A stretch of 64,000 nt of DNA from Epiperipatus broadwayi (GCA_028023455.1 JAQFVV010006215.1:11757473-11821472); one strand, 5' to 3'; counted from the first letter of the stretch, positions 12,022-23,727 are shown. Notes: generated by a model from the letters alone, not told the origin. Numbers and translations are program-made.

Positions 12022-12253
12022 AATGTAATTTATCCACTCTACTTTGAACAATTTTTAGCAAAAAATTTTTTTATTGTATTATATGCACACCCAATCTTAC
12101 ATCTTGACTGTATTTTGACTGCCAGGCAGTCTTTTTCAGAGCTATGTACTGAAGAAAACTGCAGGGCAGTTGAAATGTAAGATTGTGTGTACATATAAAT
12201 ACAATAAAGTCTTTTTCTAAAAAGAATTCAAAGTAGAGTGGATAAATTACAAT
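12022..12253. mobile_element. Hairpin MITE (snap-back repeat)
   Basis: The left end ATGTAATTTATCCACTCTAC is mirrored at the right end as GTAGAGTGGATAAATTACAA. Pairing continues inward with small gaps through CAATCTTACAT / ATGTAAGATTG to a loop around TTTTTCAGAGC (about 12130-12145). Arms are about 100 bases each. No coding capacity. A related hairpin with a similar inner sequence (GGGCARTTGAAA) sits in the Gypsy LTR at 16308-16485. Confidence 0.82.
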
Positions 12254-12877
12254 CAATATGTTATTCAGATTACTGGACTTAATGAGATTTAATCTACCAT
12301 TGTAAGATCATGTTTTTATTTGACTAATGTTTGAAATTGGTGAGAAGTAGCAGAGTTCCTAAAAAAAGTAATGGACTAGAGCTAGGTTTTTTTAACAAAA
12401 AACTGACCCCATTTACATTATAAAGATCATCTTATTACTATCTCATTTTAGTATCCCTTCAGCCATTTGTTATTATAATACAGTTCAATAACAAACCCAA
12501 AAAGTAGATAAATTTACAATAAAATCCAATCATATGATGTTATCAAGCTTAATTTGATAAGCTTCAAATCACATGAAATTATTTTCTCAAATATAGTTCG
12601 AGCAAAAGTGTGAATTTCAGATATGTTGTTTTGACATTTGTGTACAAAAATGTATATCATTGATGATTATGGGTGTCTATACTTTTATAATTGGATTCAG
12701 CTTATTAAATCAAATATTTAAAAATTATATTGTAAAGTTGGTTACAAAAATGTGATATTACTAGATTATTATTATAACAGATATTATTAAATTCCAAATA
12801 AACTGGATAAAAGTAAGTAAATTAAATATAAAGATACTACAATCTAACTAAGTAATCATAATTGATGACACCCGTTA
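12254..12877. other. AT-rich spacer
   Basis: Nothing recognised. A short inverted match (CAAGCTTAATTTGATAAGCTTC, near 12545-12566) is too small to call. Confidence 0.5.
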
Positions 12878-13491
12878 TGTCTAGAAAATCATTTAATATT
12901 CATATAGAGAATAATAAGTTAGATTTAGTTTGCATATACTTAATAATTAGATAACGAAAATAAAGAACATAAAATTGAATTAGGAATAATAAAAATGTAT
13001 TAATTGAATAAGAAATTAGTGATAAATGCAAAATACCAAACTTAACCCTAGATTAGAGCAGAGATTATTCTTTTTTGAAAAATAAAAAGTCAATTAAAGT
13101 CTCCAGACATCTAGTGCAGAATTGTGTGAACTATTCATTAAATAAAAAGTAAAACAGAAAAGGAGGCTTTGCTTGACATGTGGAAATCTCAGATAAAAGA
13201 TGAGACAATGATTCCAAGATTCTGGCTTGCAAAAAAAATACAGAAGCATGGAAATGTATAATAGGTCACACCGATCTTTAATATTATTTTTGTAAGCCTT
13301 AGGTGGTTTTTTTTATATATTCTATGTACAATTAATATACCTTTCATATAATACCTAATTCCTAATTATTTGTAACTATGGTTATAAAATATAATTTATT
13401 ACTGTGCACTATTTTCTATGTAAATAAAATTAATCTTTGTACTATTCTGTTTGACTTTTATTTATAATTTTGCACTATTTTTAAAGTTTGT
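12878..13491 (+). repeat. 5' LTR of the Gypsy relic
   Basis: Colinear with 16265-17151: shared blocks include AATCATTTAATATTCATAT, AATAAGTTAGATTTAGTTTG, GAACTATTCATTAAATAAAAAGTA and TTTTTGTAAGCC. Divergence and indels are clearly greater than between the LTR-A or LTR-B pairs. The right edge is uncertain. Confidence 0.75.
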
Positions 13492-13559
13492 CTATATGTG
13501 AAAATTAATAGACATGGTGGAGCAGATAGGTGCAGTTTCAAAATCTAGAAATGAATATA

Positions 13560-14035
13560 GAAAACAAAATGTTAGCTTAAGCAAGAATAGCTGAGTTTAA
13601 TGAAGATAAGGTCAATAACTTGATGACTTACTTGCAACAGATAGAAAAATTGTTTATTGTAAATGATATTAAGACAGATGAATCACTTTATTAGTTTTCA
13701 TTGATAAAAGAGCCATTGAGTTAACAAATAAACAATATAATACAAAAACACTAGAAGAATTCACTTTTGTAGAAGTAAAAAAAATGTAAATAAATATTTT
13801 ACCTCTACCCCATAATACCACATTACTGCGAAGAAAAATGTGAAAGATTATGATGTAGTGCTTTATAAGCTAGTGAAATCATGTACCTTTGAGTCATTTT
13901 TAGAGGAAGCACTTTTAAAAATAATTACTTTGGGGACTATCAGAGGAGAATCTCTGACAACAGTTATTGACAATGGAAGATTTGATATATGCAGAAGCAT
14001 TTCAAAAAGGAGTTCTTAAGAACTTGTCATATATG
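13560..14035 (+). pseudogene. gag: gag remnant of the Gypsy relic
   Basis: The plus strand reads AEFNEDKVNNLMTYLQQIEKLFIVNDI, then after stops KLVKSCTFESFLEEALLKII and GTIRGES. This is the order of the capsid-type gag of many animal Gypsy elements (an F-x-E/P opening, an L-E/Q-x-F-F-x-x-N-x-I block, then a C-x-F-x-x-F-L-E-E-A-L block). The protein would form the particle that packages element RNA. At least three stops and one frameshift break it, and no zinc knuckle is seen. Confidence 0.72.
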
Positions 14036-14300
14036 CAGAGATTATCATATATCTATTAATATATTTTTTTTAAAAAAAGAATGTGTACTCAGTTTCAAAT
14101 ATATGGAGAATATTATCCCAACTACAAAATTGTAAAATGTTTGCAAACTGCATTTGAAGTCAGCATTTTAGCAAATTACAGTGAATAAAGAACAAACTAG
14201 CATACTTATACTAACAATAAATGAAGACCTATTTTTATGTAACCAGTTACCTTTGAATTAATTACTACTAGAAACATATTCAAAAAAACTGACCCATTTC

Positions 14301-14911
14301 TAAAGATATAAAAGGTGTAATATTCTATTTCAATGATATATTAATGATAACAAATTCAGTTGTAGTAGTCAGCCAGCAGTTCATTAAAATTGTACTAAAT
14401 TAGAGAAATTTGATATAAAACTAAATGCAAAAAAAAAAATGTATTTGGAAAATCTGAGTAGAATTTTTAGATCATTAAATTAGTGAAAAAGTGTAGAGAA
14501 AAAATGTTGCAAAAAAATTTAGAGCCATCAATCAATGAAAAAATTATAAGCTTTTGAAGGATTTTGTCAGGGAAAAGACTCATATATCAAGCCCCATCTA
14601 TGACTTATTTAGAAAAACTCAAAAGTTGATGTGGAGTAAAAACACAAATAGACTTTTAAAAGCCCAGGGCCTCATTCATATTGAATCAATTATTAGTTCA
14701 TTATAATGAAAAGATAAAAATAATGCTAACTACTGTTGCATCTGAGAATGAAATGGGCACAATAATAACTTGTAGAACAAGTAAGGAGAAGAGATCAATA
14801 ACATATACATCACAAGCATTATCCAAAGCCAAAATGAACTATAGTCAACTAAATAAAAAACTTTGTGACAGTTTTCATTGTGAGAAAATTTTACCAATAT
14901 ATTTAAACTAA
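14301..14911 (+). pseudogene. pol: Reverse transcriptase / RNase H remnant
   Basis: A segment at about 14305-14350 reads DIKGVIFYFNDILMI, corresponding to the reverse transcriptase active-site block normally ending F/Y-x-D-D-I-L; here the first Asp is Asn. After a gap, 14681-14911 is open and reads through TSKEKRSITYTSQALSKAKMNYSQL, which matches the RNase H region of Ty3/Gypsy pol (I-x-Y-x-S-x-x-L-x-x-x-x-x-N-Y-x). Intervening stops and the lost Asp make it inactive. The protease and the front of the reverse transcriptase were not recognised. Confidence 0.8.
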
Positions 14912-15224
14912 TTATCACCCATAAACAATTTCTGAATATTTTTTTAAAAAAATAAACTCTACCAGATTATATTAGTTTATAAATGATTTGCTGGCATAAT
15001 ATACTCTTTACATGTGGTTATAAATTAAATTATAAAAAGAAAAAACACAAACTGATCCTCTACCACATTTACTAAATAAAATAGAAATGATTAATCATAT
15101 AACTAGAGAGAAACTATATCAATATTCTTAAATCAGACTCAATAATAAAAACATTGCAAATTGAACCAGACAATATGAGAGTTATACTAATTTTTATAAC
15201 TGAATAAATAACTGTTGATCATCA

Positions 15225-15800
15225 AAAAGGCTGAAGTTTGCATATCAAGCTTTTTGGAATGCACATGGGTCGTAGTTACCCATATCAAAAGGATGCATCC
15301 TAAATGAAGACTGAGTCATCATAATTATAAGATGAAAAAGATATTTGAATGGATATATTACAATCATCTCAGTATAGTCACAGTTAAAGCCTTAGCTCAG
15401 GTTTTGTATGGTGGTCTAACATAAATGTAGATATAAAAAACTATATTTAAAAATGTGATACATGTGAAAGACAGGTGATTACAACATATAAAAATTTACA
15501 CCCTGGCAGAAATTAAATGTAGCATTGCAGAGAGTACATGTTACCCATGCAGGATTAATTAAAGCACATATATAACTAATTATCATTTGATAAAAAAACA
15601 TAAGATCTGAGAAAACAATAAGACTTCAAGAGATTTCTCTTATCTTGGCCTTCTCAAATTAGTCATGAATGATGCAACTGTTTTTACATTAGAAAAGTTT
15701 GAATATATAATGGATGACTGGAGGGTACTGCATGTGTTAACTTCTACTTATCATCCAAAATCCAGAATACTTGCTGAAAAAGTGATCTAACTGTTTAAAT
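15225..15800 (+). pseudogene. pol: Integrase remnant
   Basis: Fragments in several frames follow the integrase order: an HPK...H block (about 15290-15380), a WQKLNVALQRVHVTHAG block (about 15500-15555) where the family has H-V-D-x-A-G, then LKLVMNDATVFTLEKFEYIM (about 15652-15711) where the family has T-D-N-A-x-x-F, and YHPKSRILAEKV (about 15750-15786) with the Glu kept. Two of the three D,D,E catalytic acids are therefore replaced, in addition to frame damage. A Gypsy origin is well supported by order and spacing after the RNase H segment. Confidence 0.8.
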
Positions 15801-16264
15801 CTGGGGTTAATTTGATGAGCTTAAAAATAAACAGTTACAAAATCAACATAGTATAAATTATAAATTTAATTATAAAGGAAATGATTAAGTATTGATTAGA
15901 AACAATATAAAAAAGCCTGCATAAAAATACAAATAATTAAGATTCTGTCAAAGAAAATTGTGAAGATAAAAACTGACAATGGAGGCAAATACTGAAGATA
16001 CTTAAATCATTTTTATCATAACATCATACAAGAATTGCATAATCCATGTTAATCTGACAAATGGATTTCAGGGTTTTTTTGGTGGTGGAAAATCCTAAAC
16101 AGCAAGATCAGAGGAAGTGTGTATGGCTGAGATCCAAGAAACCAACCAGATAATGTGCTGAAAGCTAAAAAAAAAAAAAAAACACTGCTGAAAATGCTGA
16201 AATAGATTGTTGCTGAGGCTCAATGTACCAGAGAATTATAATGTGCTTCTGAAAAGAGGAGATA

Positions 16265-17151
16265 TGTTACATCAAGAATCATTTAATATTCATATGTAGA
16301 TTATATTTTTAATATCTATGTTCTTTATTACTTTTTACAATGTTTGTTTACAACCCAGACAGTTTCAATTGCCACAGCAATCTTCTTCAGAACTTCTACT
16401 TATAAAGAAGATTGTTGGGGCAATTGAAACCATCTGGGTTGTAAATAAAGCATTGTAAAAAGTAATAAAAACATAAATGATATTAATATTATATGGATTT
16501 GGCAATTCAATAAGAAAGATAAAGTTATAATACTTTATAAAAAAGAATATATATATATATATTAATAAGTTAGATTTAGTTTGTATATATATATTTAATA
16601 AAAGTTTACATAGTTAGATAAAAAAATAAAGAGCATAAAAATAAATCAAGAATAATAAGAATGTATTTTATTAAGGTCTTACATAAGCAATAATTGAATA
16701 TGAAATTATGATGAATGCAAAGAAAATATCAAACTTATTCCTAAATTAGGACTAAGATAGTTATTAACAAGAAAAATTTAAGTAAAAGTTCTATTATTCC
16801 TCTTAGCATAATAAAAAAGTAGATTAATTAGTGTCTACAGATATTGTGGGAACTATTCATTAAATAAAAAGTAGAACTGAAAAGGGTGTGTGGAGATCTC
16901 AGAGAAAAGGTGAGACTATGAGTCTAATGTCGGCAAATTTATAGTATATCATATTGATGTTTATTATTATTTTTGTAAGCCTAAGGGTTTTCTCTTATAT
17001 ATATTTTGTATAACCAATATATATTTCACAATTATGATTGTAAAATATTATTTACTAATATGTACTTCTTTATGTAAGTAAAATTAAGGTTTGTATCTAA
17101 TCAGATTGCTTGACTTTTATTTATCACTTTGCACTATTTATAAAGTTTACA
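16265..17151 (+). repeat. 3' LTR of the Gypsy relic, carrying a MITE insertion
   Basis: It starts TGTTACATC right after a purine-rich GAAAAGAGGAGA that suits a polypurine tract. It is longer than the 5' LTR because of the hairpin at 16308-16485 and small indels. Confidence 0.75.
16308..16485. mobile_element. Hairpin MITE inserted in the 3' LTR
   Basis: Arms of about 80 bases: TTATTACTTTTTACAATG on the left is mirrored by CATTGTAAAAAGTAATAA on the right, continuing inward through ACAACCCAGA / TCTGGGTTGT and CAATTGCC / GGCAATTG analogues to a loop near AACTTCTACTTAT. The 5' LTR lacks this block, so it arrived after the retrotransposon. Confidence 0.85.
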
Positions 17152-18060
17152 TCCATATTTGATAATTGGCAGGAGACAAAATAGGCATGATAGAACAATA
17201 TCCATCTTCCTGAAGTGATTTCATTACTGTAATTACTCATTTGTCTTGAATCATCTATTTTCATTTTCCTATTTGAGGTGATAAATTATTACACATTTCC
17301 TGATAAGATATTTAATGCACTCATTAATCATATAAAGTTCAATTAATAATTACAACAAACAAAAAATTATACAAACAAGTCAGTTTAATTGAAATAAATT
17401 CATATACACTATCTTAATTCTCCTATGAAAACTTAGGTAAATAATTTGTGCTAAGGTCGAACACATTAATGTCTCCATTATTCTATTATAATGTATCATT
17501 GGAATGTATTTTGTTTACATAATAGTATAATAAATATAAACACTTTTATATTAACCATTCACTTATTATCTACACCTATCATTTTATGTAGTGTGTTTGT
17601 ATAATTTGTATTTTAGACTTTAATGTATGTTATACAGAACTATTATTGATATCACAACTGCATTTATGCACTCATACAAATTAGCTCAAAATTAGAATAT
17701 TGTATAGAACAGTTTTACCCAATAATATTTACTTTAGAAAATTATCAAATGCTAAGCACAATATCAAAAATTAAGTTGTCTTAACATAAGTGGAAAAAGT
17801 GCATTTCAGTGCAATTACTTATCCACTTTAATGTTGATGTCCATTTTATAAATAAATAGAATACTTATTGATCTATATCCAAAGTTTTCAGTTTTTAAAA
17901 ATTATACATTTAGAAGGACTTTTATCTGTAATATGTCTTCTAAATATTGACCATTCTGCATAAATATGAATATCATTATCATAAGAATTTAATTCATATA
18001 ATGATTCAGTGAGCTCATACTGAATTCATTGTTCAGTATTTCCTTAATACAAACATAATA
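17152..18060. other. AT-rich spacer
   Basis: No gene or clear repeat recognised. Confidence 0.5.
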
Positions 18061-18690
18061 ATAAGCATGCTAATAACTCTAAACAAGCTTTTCCAATGAA
18101 TGCTGCAAGACAAAACATTTAAAAACCTCTATCTAAAATATCCCTATCCCCAAACCAGTTTCAAGCTACTGGCTATCTTCAGTGGTGCACTAGGATATTC
18201 AGACACTAGATTTATAATACTAGCTTAAGGTCAGCATTTATCTAATACTTAACTATTAAGTAAAAAATCTGAAATTTTCAGATATGTATGTGTCTTCAAA
18301 TCCAAGTATTTAACCTAAACAGCAGCTATATGGGACTTAAGAGACTTCAGTTATACTACATATTAATAGCCTTAGCAATATAACATTGCCAAAGCCTCGA
18401 AAATGAAACTATAATAGTAAAAAAATAAAGTCATACATTATGTGACTTAAGCTTGTATTGCAAATGTAATATAAATAGCTTTAAACAAGTTTTTCCATTA
18501 AATGCTGCAACAGAACATTTAAAAATCTCTATCTGGAATATCCATATCCTCAAAGAGGTTTCAAGCTATTGGCTATTCTCAGTGAGGCATTAGAATATTC
18601 AATCATTATATCTAAAATACTACACAAGCTCAGCATTTATCTAATATATTTAACTACTAAGTAGGAAATCTGAAATTTTTAGACAGCTTA
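18060..18690 (+). repeat. R2fam repeats: one full and one partial unit, forward
   Basis: A unit of about 370 bases starts near GCATGCTAATAACTCTAAAC and runs through TATCCCTATCCCCAAACCAG, CTAGGATATTCAGACACTAG, TACTTAACTATTAAGTA and TCTGAAATTTTCAGA to GTCATACATTATGTGACTTA near 18430. A second forward unit starts at about 18465 and is cut near 18690 just after CTGAAATTTTTAGACAG, where the order reverses. No coding capacity. Inner palindromes (TTAACTATTAA, CTGAAATTTTCAG) are conserved between copies. Confidence 0.85.
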
Positions 18691-19165
18691 TTAAGTTAAG
18701 TCACATGATGTATGACTTGATTTTTTAGTATTATAGTTTGGCTTTCAAGGCTTTGATGATGTTATATTGTTAAGGCTATTAATATATGGTGTAACTGAAG
18801 TCTCTTCAGGCTCATATAGCTGTTTAAGATAGATATCTGCATTTGAAGACATATAGATGTGTAAAATTTTTCAGATTTTCTACTTAATAGTTAAATATAA
18901 GATAAATGCTTAGCTTGAGCTGGTATTTTAGATCTAGCGTCTGAATATCCTAGCATCTCATTGAGGATAGCCAGTAGCTTGAAACTGGTTTGGGGATAGG
19001 ATAATTTTAGATAGAGGTTTTAAAATGCTTTCTCTTGTGGCATTTATCAAAAAAGCTTGTTTAAATCTATTAGCATGCTCATTACATTACATTTATAATA
19101 CAAGCTTATTATCTTAAGTCGCATAATGTAAAACTTGGATTTTTTTACTATTATAGCTTAATATG
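18690..19165 (-). repeat. R2fam repeat, reverse unit
   Basis: The same ordered blocks occur in reverse complement, from AAGTCACATGATGTATGACTT through CAGATTTTCTACTTAATAGT and GAAACTGGTTTGGGGATAGG to AGCATGCTCATTACATTAC. It forms a head-to-head junction with the truncated forward unit at about 18690. Confidence 0.85.
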
Positions 19166-20542
19166 AATTATGCAATTGCTGTATGAGCAATGCTACATTA
19201 TTTGATTATTGCTTAGACAGTAAAATATTATAGCAATAATTTTACTCTTGCTTATATAGTAAAATATTATAACAATAATTTCACTTCTTATATAACCAAT
19301 TATCTGGAACTAGCCTAAACTCATTACTGCCTTTCATTATCTTATCAATATTACATGCCTAATGTTCTTCTTTAATATTGCATCCAAAGTAATTATTTTA
19401 CTATTTTCAATAAGTTCTAATCTTTCATCCCCCAAAAGATAATATTTTCATTCCTATTATATATATAATACTTATATAAATAACTATTACAAACATCAAA
19501 CTGATGTGTTATATGCATACACATACTTCAGTAAAAATAATCAACTTGAATTATATTCTAATTAGATTTGATTCAATGAGGATATCTTTCATAGACAAAT
19601 GTGTGATAATAATATTCTAACTCTCATATCTCTAGGCCTATTTAGTTGCTAATATTTTTTATTTATAACAATACTTCTGGAAGGTATTCTTACCACATAA
19701 TCTTTTTTGAGGAAGTATGTAATTACATAGTTTATATTAGTTTAGGTATATACTTTAGTTGACATTAAGGGAGTTTATAGTGCATATCTCTATACATATA
19801 TGTATTTGTTATATATCTTTTACAATTGTACCTTTCAATCATTTCACCAATATTAATGGTGGATTGAAAACACAAACACTTACATAAAACTTCCTATCAG
19901 TTCTATTTTCACATCATTTCATTTTAATTTGTTTTTACTGTTGCTAAGAAATACTTCGATATTGATTAATTTAAATATGAAATAAAATCCAAGTGAATTG
20001 AACATATTGATATATTTATTTAAGAGATTCGAGTTCTATCAGTCGTATTAGTTTTTGGTTGCCTAAATTGCCATTAAAAATCTTACTCCCCCCTTCCCTA
20101 TATAAATAAACATTTATGAATAGCAGTTTAGCACAGCTCACTGCTAATAGAGATCACGTGAGATGTGATTACATTTTAGCTATCACATTTCTTTGAATAA
20201 TAATAATCGAATGGTTTTATTTTTCAGAAGTTCATAAAAATTCGAGCGCCGGATGTATCAGAATTGGAATCGATCTCAGTATTTTATGCTTTAGAGTTTA
20301 CCACTGCATATTGGCTATTTATTTTAAATGACAATTTTTAAAAGAAAAGAAAATAATTAATTCACTTACTTATTATTAAGTTTATTTTTAATGGAAAATT
20401 TTAATTTTAAAATCTACTCTTAAAATATGCTACCTTGCATAATAAATACATTCAGTTATATAAATATAAAAATAATTTATATAAATAACTTTATAATTTA
20501 GTATACTATACAGGCTTACACACACCTGCACATATAATATAA
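19166..20542. other. AT-rich spacer
   Basis: No gene seen. A short local duplication around 19205-19285 (AGTAAAATATTATAGCAATAA and AGTAAAATATTATAACAATAA) was noted. Nothing else recognised. Confidence 0.5.
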
Positions 20543-21034
20543 TATATAGGAGACTAAAACTTTGACTTTTACACGACCCTCAATTCTCCATGCTATCTCA
20601 TATTGCTGACCCACCTAATCACACACATGTTGAAAAAGGTAAATAATCACCAATACACGTATTTCGTGCTAAACCACCACTCATCAGTTGGTCCAGATTA
20701 CCATCTCCACCCATATATACAATCAGTGATCAGCTTTATATTAAGATAGCCAATCTTCATAATTTAATGGACAGCTGAAGAATTGTGGGTTGGAATAGTT
20801 TGAAGCATGTCCATTAAACTATGAAGATTGGCCATCTTAATATAAAGTTTAGCACTGATTGTATATATGTGTAGAGATGGTAATATGGATCAACTGATGA
20901 GTGATGGTTTAGCATGAAATACAAATATTGGTGATTATTTATCTTTTCAATATGTGTGTGATCAGGTGAGTCAGCAATGTAAAATGGCATGGAGAGTTGA
21001 GAGTAAAAAGTCTGAGTTCGAATCCCTTATATAT
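20543..21034. mobile_element. FB family fold-back element, copy A (short form)
   Basis: Two arms of about 240 bases are near reverse complements: the left arm includes CCATGCTATCTCATATTGCTG, CACCAATACACGTATTTCGTG and ACTCATCAGTTGGTCCAGAT; the right arm carries the matching blocks to CTGAGTTCGAATCCCTTATA. They meet near 20770-20810 with almost no loop. The right end contains GAGTTCGAATCCC, a good match to a polymerase III B box. Other copies are at 36651, 49637 and 50345. No protein is encoded. Confidence 0.85.
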
Positions 21035-21409
21035 AAATATTTTTATTTGTAAAGTTTATTAATTCCTTTATTATGGTTCTAAAAAAAAAGATTACAGACC
21101 CTTATATTAATATTTTCCACTATTACATTTGTTTATGCTGGCATAGAATTTTCCCATGGGACAAATATGTAGTACTTTTAAATTTATATTTAAAATGCTA
21201 TTTCCAATATTAATAGATGAACACTCCTATCATAAAATAACAAATGCATGATGCTATTTTGATCAGGTATTCTTTAATTGTGGAACCAGGAATAAATGCA
21301 ATTAGATACAGTGCAATCATTTTAAGCTTTGCCATACATTCGTTTTCTAAATTGAAGAAAAACCATTCTTGAATTTAAAAAAAATTTTATGAATGATTTT
21401 AGAAGAAAA
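21035..21409. other. AT-rich spacer
   Basis: Nothing recognised. Confidence 0.5.
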
Positions 21410-21531
21410 TTTTTTTTTTTTCCTCATGTGTCATAGCATCGGCTGGGAGGCGAACCCGCAACAACCGTCTGCAACCAACTGCTTGCTTGCAAAGTGGCTG
21501 CACTGACCTCTCGGATAATAACGCTTGACAG
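21410..21531 (-). mobile_element. tRNA-derived SINE, reverse orientation
   Basis: On the minus strand it reads CTGTCAAGCGTTATTATCC, an A-box-like CCGAGAGGTCAG, a B box GCGGGTTCGCCTCCC (21445-21459), the family tail GATGCTATGACACATG and a poly-A run (plus-strand T run 21410-21421). It has about 18 extra bases between the boxes compared with the copy at 52619. It belongs to the same family as 10219-10312. Confidence 0.87.
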
Positions 21532-22489
21532 AAAATAATTTTTATGCTATACCCTAGGCGTTTATTTTTTAATACACTAGTCATCCAAGCTTACAGTTAT
21601 ATAACCCAGTATTCCATTAGCAGAGAAAAAATATCACTTGTTTACTCAATCAATATAAATTTAAACAATTTTAAATATTTTCTCTTACAATTTTAATAAA
21701 ATGGCAATGACAAAATAACAGGTGGAATTTCAAAATCAATTTACCTACAATTTACAACATTAGAACATTTTATCAGAGCTAAATTTTTCTGATCTTTAAA
21801 CAATTTTATTCTAAGTTCAAATTTTTGCTAAACCATTTAAATGAAAGCATATATACACATATACACACAATTACATTTTCATTTGTATATTTTTATATTG
21901 TTTAGTGGTTAGAATAAATTATTTATTCAATATTTTTTTTTGTCTGATTCTTATACAAAATCTGAATCTCTTTCAGTCTGCATTTATATTTATTATTAAT
22001 AATATTATTATAGAGAATGAAATAAATCTTCAGTCATGCACTTTTCATGAAATTACATACACTCACCCATAAGCATCAGTTTAAAAAGTATAAGTGAACC
22101 ACTTATGCTTAGAGCTTACCATTATATAAGCTATCTTTGCTCACTGTGCTGAAGTCAAGGTTTTAACCTATAGTGTGCTTGATAAATAACAACATATTAA
22201 TTGTACAAACTTATTCATTCTTTAGCAGGAGATAGAACCTCATTTTTAACCATCTGTGATTAGAAATAAATATTAAATTTTGAATTCATTGTACAATAAA
22301 TAGTCTATTTTGCTATCACTGATCTTCAACTGCAACAACTTATAGTGAAAGATAGAGGGGTGGCATCTTGTATTATTGTTTAAGGCAAATGTGCACATGT
22401 GCATTAAAATGCATAGAATGTGAATGTGGCTATACATATTGTCAAAATTGAGTTTCCACAATATACATTAATTATATGTTGTATTGAGA
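21532..22489. other. AT-rich spacer
   Basis: No gene recognised. The 62-codon minus-strand frame at 22273-22461 resembles nothing known to me. Confidence 0.45.
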
Positions 22490-23220
22490 TACCAGGCTCT
22501 CTGAATGTATTTCAAATATTTGCTAGTATTGGGTATTCATGTATTAGGTGTTAATGTGTCTCTTTATCATGGTGATAAACCCTATTGAAGGGGTAAGTGA
22601 TGCTGTATAATTACCTGCAATGAAAGATAAAAATGTTGGCAAGGCATTGAGTTTGATTTTGATGATGAAGTCAAACAATTTAGGCTACAGGACCATTTTT
22701 TGAAGTTGTAAAGTAGCTTTTTATTGATGATCCCCAGCCTTGTGGAAGGAGGGGAGTTGTTAGTGATTGCCTCTGAATGCATGAAGATATATTACTGCCT
22801 ATATGTATATTCATTAGAGAATTGGGAAGCTGCCTGGTGGCTGTTGTTTTCTGTTTATAGAGAATTTATAACAAGTAGGAATGCAGTGGAAGATATTTAT
22901 CAGTTGGTGTTATATGAAGCAGGCATTGTAATTGTGGAAATTGTTTTAGGATGATCTATCAAGTTTGTAATCTTTTGAATTTGGAAAATGCTTATGTTGT
23001 GTAGGCCAAAGCTGCTATTTGTAAGTGATCAGCTGAGGATCTAGTTGAGATGGTGATAGTCTGTCTGTGCCATAAGTTTATTACAAATGGATTTGATTAT
23101 ATTAGTGAAAAATATTACTGGCAGGTAGTGTATAATTTTAGTGATAGTGATTTGGATGAATAGCTGTACTTTTGAGTATGTTGAAAGGTGTTAGTGAGAT
23201 AGTGATGCACTCCATGAGTA
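22490..23220. other. Less AT-rich block of unknown nature
   Basis: This stretch is noticeably richer in G on the plus strand than its surroundings, with many GTGG, GGTG and TGTTG words, and it holds a 76-codon plus-strand frame (22724-22954). I recognise no domain. It may be the body of an old transposon or a non-coding transcript. It ends where a TIR MITE begins. Confidence 0.3.
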
Positions 23221-23243
23221 TATTTGAATTAACAATATATATT

Positions 23244-23628
23244 TAATCATTAAAAGCCAGTCAACACCTAGACAATCCCAATATCAATAACACTCAACAA
23301 TTTCAAACTGTTGTCAATGCAACCTCCTTTTAACAATAAAGCCTTGACCATTATTACACTTATTATTTAAATAATACTTTGGGTGCAATTTGAAAATTAT
23401 AATTGCAGTTTGTAATGTTATAATTGGCTATTTATCTGCATGTAGAACAGATTATATTTACCTGTTTAAAGAAGTTTATTTAGACTTCTTTGTATCAATA
23501 ATTTCAATCTCTATGGTCAAGTTACAATCATTAGTGTTTATATTAATATATGCCTTGACAATAGTTTGAAATTGATGATTATTATTTATATTGGGATTGT
23601 CCAAGTGTTGACTGGCTTTTAATGATTA
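23244..23628. mobile_element. TIR MITE, 385 bases
   Basis: The ends TAATCATTAAAAGCCAGTCA and its exact complement at 23609-23628 begin a terminal inverted repeat that stays paired for about 75 bases (through GACAATCCCAATAT and CAATTTCAAACT). The internal part is not coding. TA at both outer ends could be a Tc1/mariner-type target duplication. Confidence 0.85.
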
Positions 23629-23687
23629 CTTACAACCCCATTTAGCCTTGAACATTACTACCCTTAATGCTCAAGGCATATATCAAA

Positions 23688-23692
<5 letters not shown>

Positions 23693-23723
<31 letters not shown>
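23693..23723. repeat. (TA)n microsatellite at the LTR-A insertion edge
   Basis: About 31 bases of pure TA end exactly at LTR-A. ATATATAT resumes just after the element's right end at 29198, so LTR-A probably split a TA tract. Confidence 0.93.

Positions 23724-23727
<4 letters not shown>

Larger units (their letters stand above)
12878..17151 (+). mobile_element. Decayed Ty3/Gypsy LTR retrotransposon
   Basis: Diverged long direct repeats (about 12878-13491 and 16265-17151) flank remnants read in the order gag, reverse transcriptase, RNase H, integrase on the plus strand. That order is the Ty3/Gypsy arrangement. All domains are broken by stops and frameshifts, and several catalytic acidic residues are replaced. 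LTR edges are approximate because the repeats are diverged and no target-site duplication could be seen. Confidence 0.85.
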
